Positions 53,648 through 54,287 of a stretch of DNA of 54,287 bases are shown here, piece after piece. Source of the DNA: Flavobacteriales bacterium. Its GTDB lineage: Bacteria; Bacteroidota; Bacteroidia; Flavobacteriales_D; Parvicellaceae. Made by a program: the position numbers and the translations under genes. The notes beneath the pieces were generated by a model, which saw only the letters and a list, made by a program, of their open reading frames with translations, was not told where the DNA came from and searched no databases. The stretch spans positions 1 through 54,287 of the forward strand of contig JAQXDK010000029.1 in the NCBI GenBank assembly GCA_029251405.1. Direction: 5' to 3'. The first letter of the stretch is position 1. Each line of letters opens with the position of its first letter.

Positions 53648-54287
53648 ATGTTTAAGTCAATACTAATTTTTATCAATATCATTGGTTTCCTAATTTTCAC
53701 TATACTTAATGTTGGTGATATCGAAAACTCTCATAAAATCATACAAAAAGGTGAGGCTGTAGCATCCAAAGCTGAAATAGGTAAGAACATAGAAACTGAG
53801 GTTAAAATTGTTATCGGGAAAAATGAATTTTCAGGTCCTGGTAGACTTCGATTAGATTTCTCAAATGCAACAAATATTAGTGTTAAGGAAAAAGTAAACG
53901 ATGGATCATCATTTACATTCAAAAATAATGAAGCATTATTTATATGGTACGACTTACCTAATGAAAAAGATATCGAGATTACCTATACAATTACTGCAGA
54001 TGAAAAAGCACAGGGAATGAAAAAAATCACTGGGGATTTTTCATTTATTAATGACAATGAAAGAAAACAACTTGAAATAAATGAACTTATTTTTAATATA
54101 AATAAAGAATTGAAAGAAGAAAATAATATTGCTGTAAATAAATCTGCATCTGTAAATGCAACAAGAACCATTGAAAAAATGAACAATGGATATTTGGTCA
54201 CAATTAGTACAAAAATTAAAAATCATAAAGGTTTTGCAAGGATAAAAGAAGAAATTCCAGCAAAATCTGTTGCAGTAGCAATAGAAA
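53648..54287 (+). CDS. Unrecognised secreted or membrane-anchored protein, N-terminal part (truncated)
   Basis: 213 codons are visible with no stop before the window edge. The N-terminus MFKSILIFINIIGFLIFTIL is a signal peptide or membrane anchor. The mature part shows two related beta-rich segments: EFSGPGRLRLDFSNATNISV followed by SSFTFKNNEALFIWYDLPNE, and later NHKGFARIKEEIPAKSVAVA, which restarts the same pattern at the edge. I recall similar uncharacterised Flavobacteriia proteins with GFAKxQEEIP-type repeats but know no function. Start chosen for the leader and for the promoter box 16 nt upstream. Confidence 0.75.
   Translation, partial: MFKSILIFINIIGFLIFTILNVGDIENSHKIIQKGEAVASKAEIGKNIETEVKIVIGKNEFSGPGRLRLDFSNATNISVKEKVNDGSSFTFKNNEALFIWYDLPNEKDIEITYTITADEKAQGMKKITGDFSFINDNERKQLEINELIFNINKELKEENNIAVNKSASVNATRTIEKMNNGYLVTISTKIKNHKGFARIKEEIPAKSVAVAIE

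Noticed and set aside
1-54287. CRISPR arrays, tRNA or rRNA genes, transposases, toxin-antitoxin or defence islands
   Set aside because: I looked in all intergenic gaps and at all proteins and found none. The two helicase/nuclease genes fit AddA/AddB recombination proteins better than a defence system.

Overview
The window is an AT-rich, gene-dense chromosomal segment from a member of the Bacteroidota, most likely a Flavobacteriales-type marine lineage. The evidence is: secreted giant proteins with type IX secretion (T9SS) sorting tails of both the short type A kind and the CHU_C/gliding-motility type B kind; Bacteroidota-type -7 promoter boxes (TAnnTTTG); almost no Shine-Dalgarno sequences; frequent TTG/GTG starts; and a guaB-PPIase-lipoprotein-surA gene order that is familiar from this phylum. 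The species cannot be named from the sequence alone. No rRNA, tRNA, CRISPR array, insertion sequence or prophage was found.

Layout. 1-2687 (minus): the N-terminal 895 codons of a giant secreted protein running off the left edge, opening with a TTG codon. 2994-6179 (minus): an SPFH/band-7 protein behind short-form purL. 6303-9216 (plus): a multi-pass membrane protein of unknown function and an amidohydrolase lipoprotein. 9311-14938 (plus): guaB followed by three periplasmic-folding genes (two parvulin-type isomerases around a degenerate lipoprotein), an envelope-biogenesis operon. 15140-26168 (plus): two T9SS cargo proteins (850 and 2529 aa) and a secreted glycerophosphodiesterase. 26158-30456 (minus): an AddA/RecB-like helicase-nuclease and a membrane metallophosphoesterase. 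30558-35611 (plus): an MbnP-like lipoprotein, a di-haem MbnH-like peroxidase, a DUF2452 protein and an AddB-like nuclease. 35608-36294 (minus): an orphan OmpR-type response regulator. 36379-42306 (plus): a secreted trypsin-fold protease running directly into a menaquinone cluster (menI-like thioesterase, isochorismate synthase, menD, menB). 42303-43715 (minus): PBP4-type carboxypeptidase. 43815-50000 (plus): exopolysaccharide genes (glycosyltransferase, Wza-like export lipoprotein, Wzc-like tyrosine kinase, rmlC, WecA-like initiating transferase). 50026-54287 (plus): uvrA, a LOG-family protein, and the start of an unrecognised secreted protein cut by the right edge.

The most distinctive structures are: an exact 669-nt three-module super-repeat present three times in the 2529-aa secreted protein; modules shared between the three large secreted proteins; a (Tyr-Gly)13 tail encoded by a hexanucleotide repeat on the BY-kinase, followed 90 nt later by an A16 homopolymer at the start of rmlC; an MbnP/MbnH pair apparently co-transcribed with an addB-like gene; and convergent gene pairs that share a palindromic TTAA as both stop codons. 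No wholly new defence or mobile system was recognised; most of the window is core metabolism and envelope biology.
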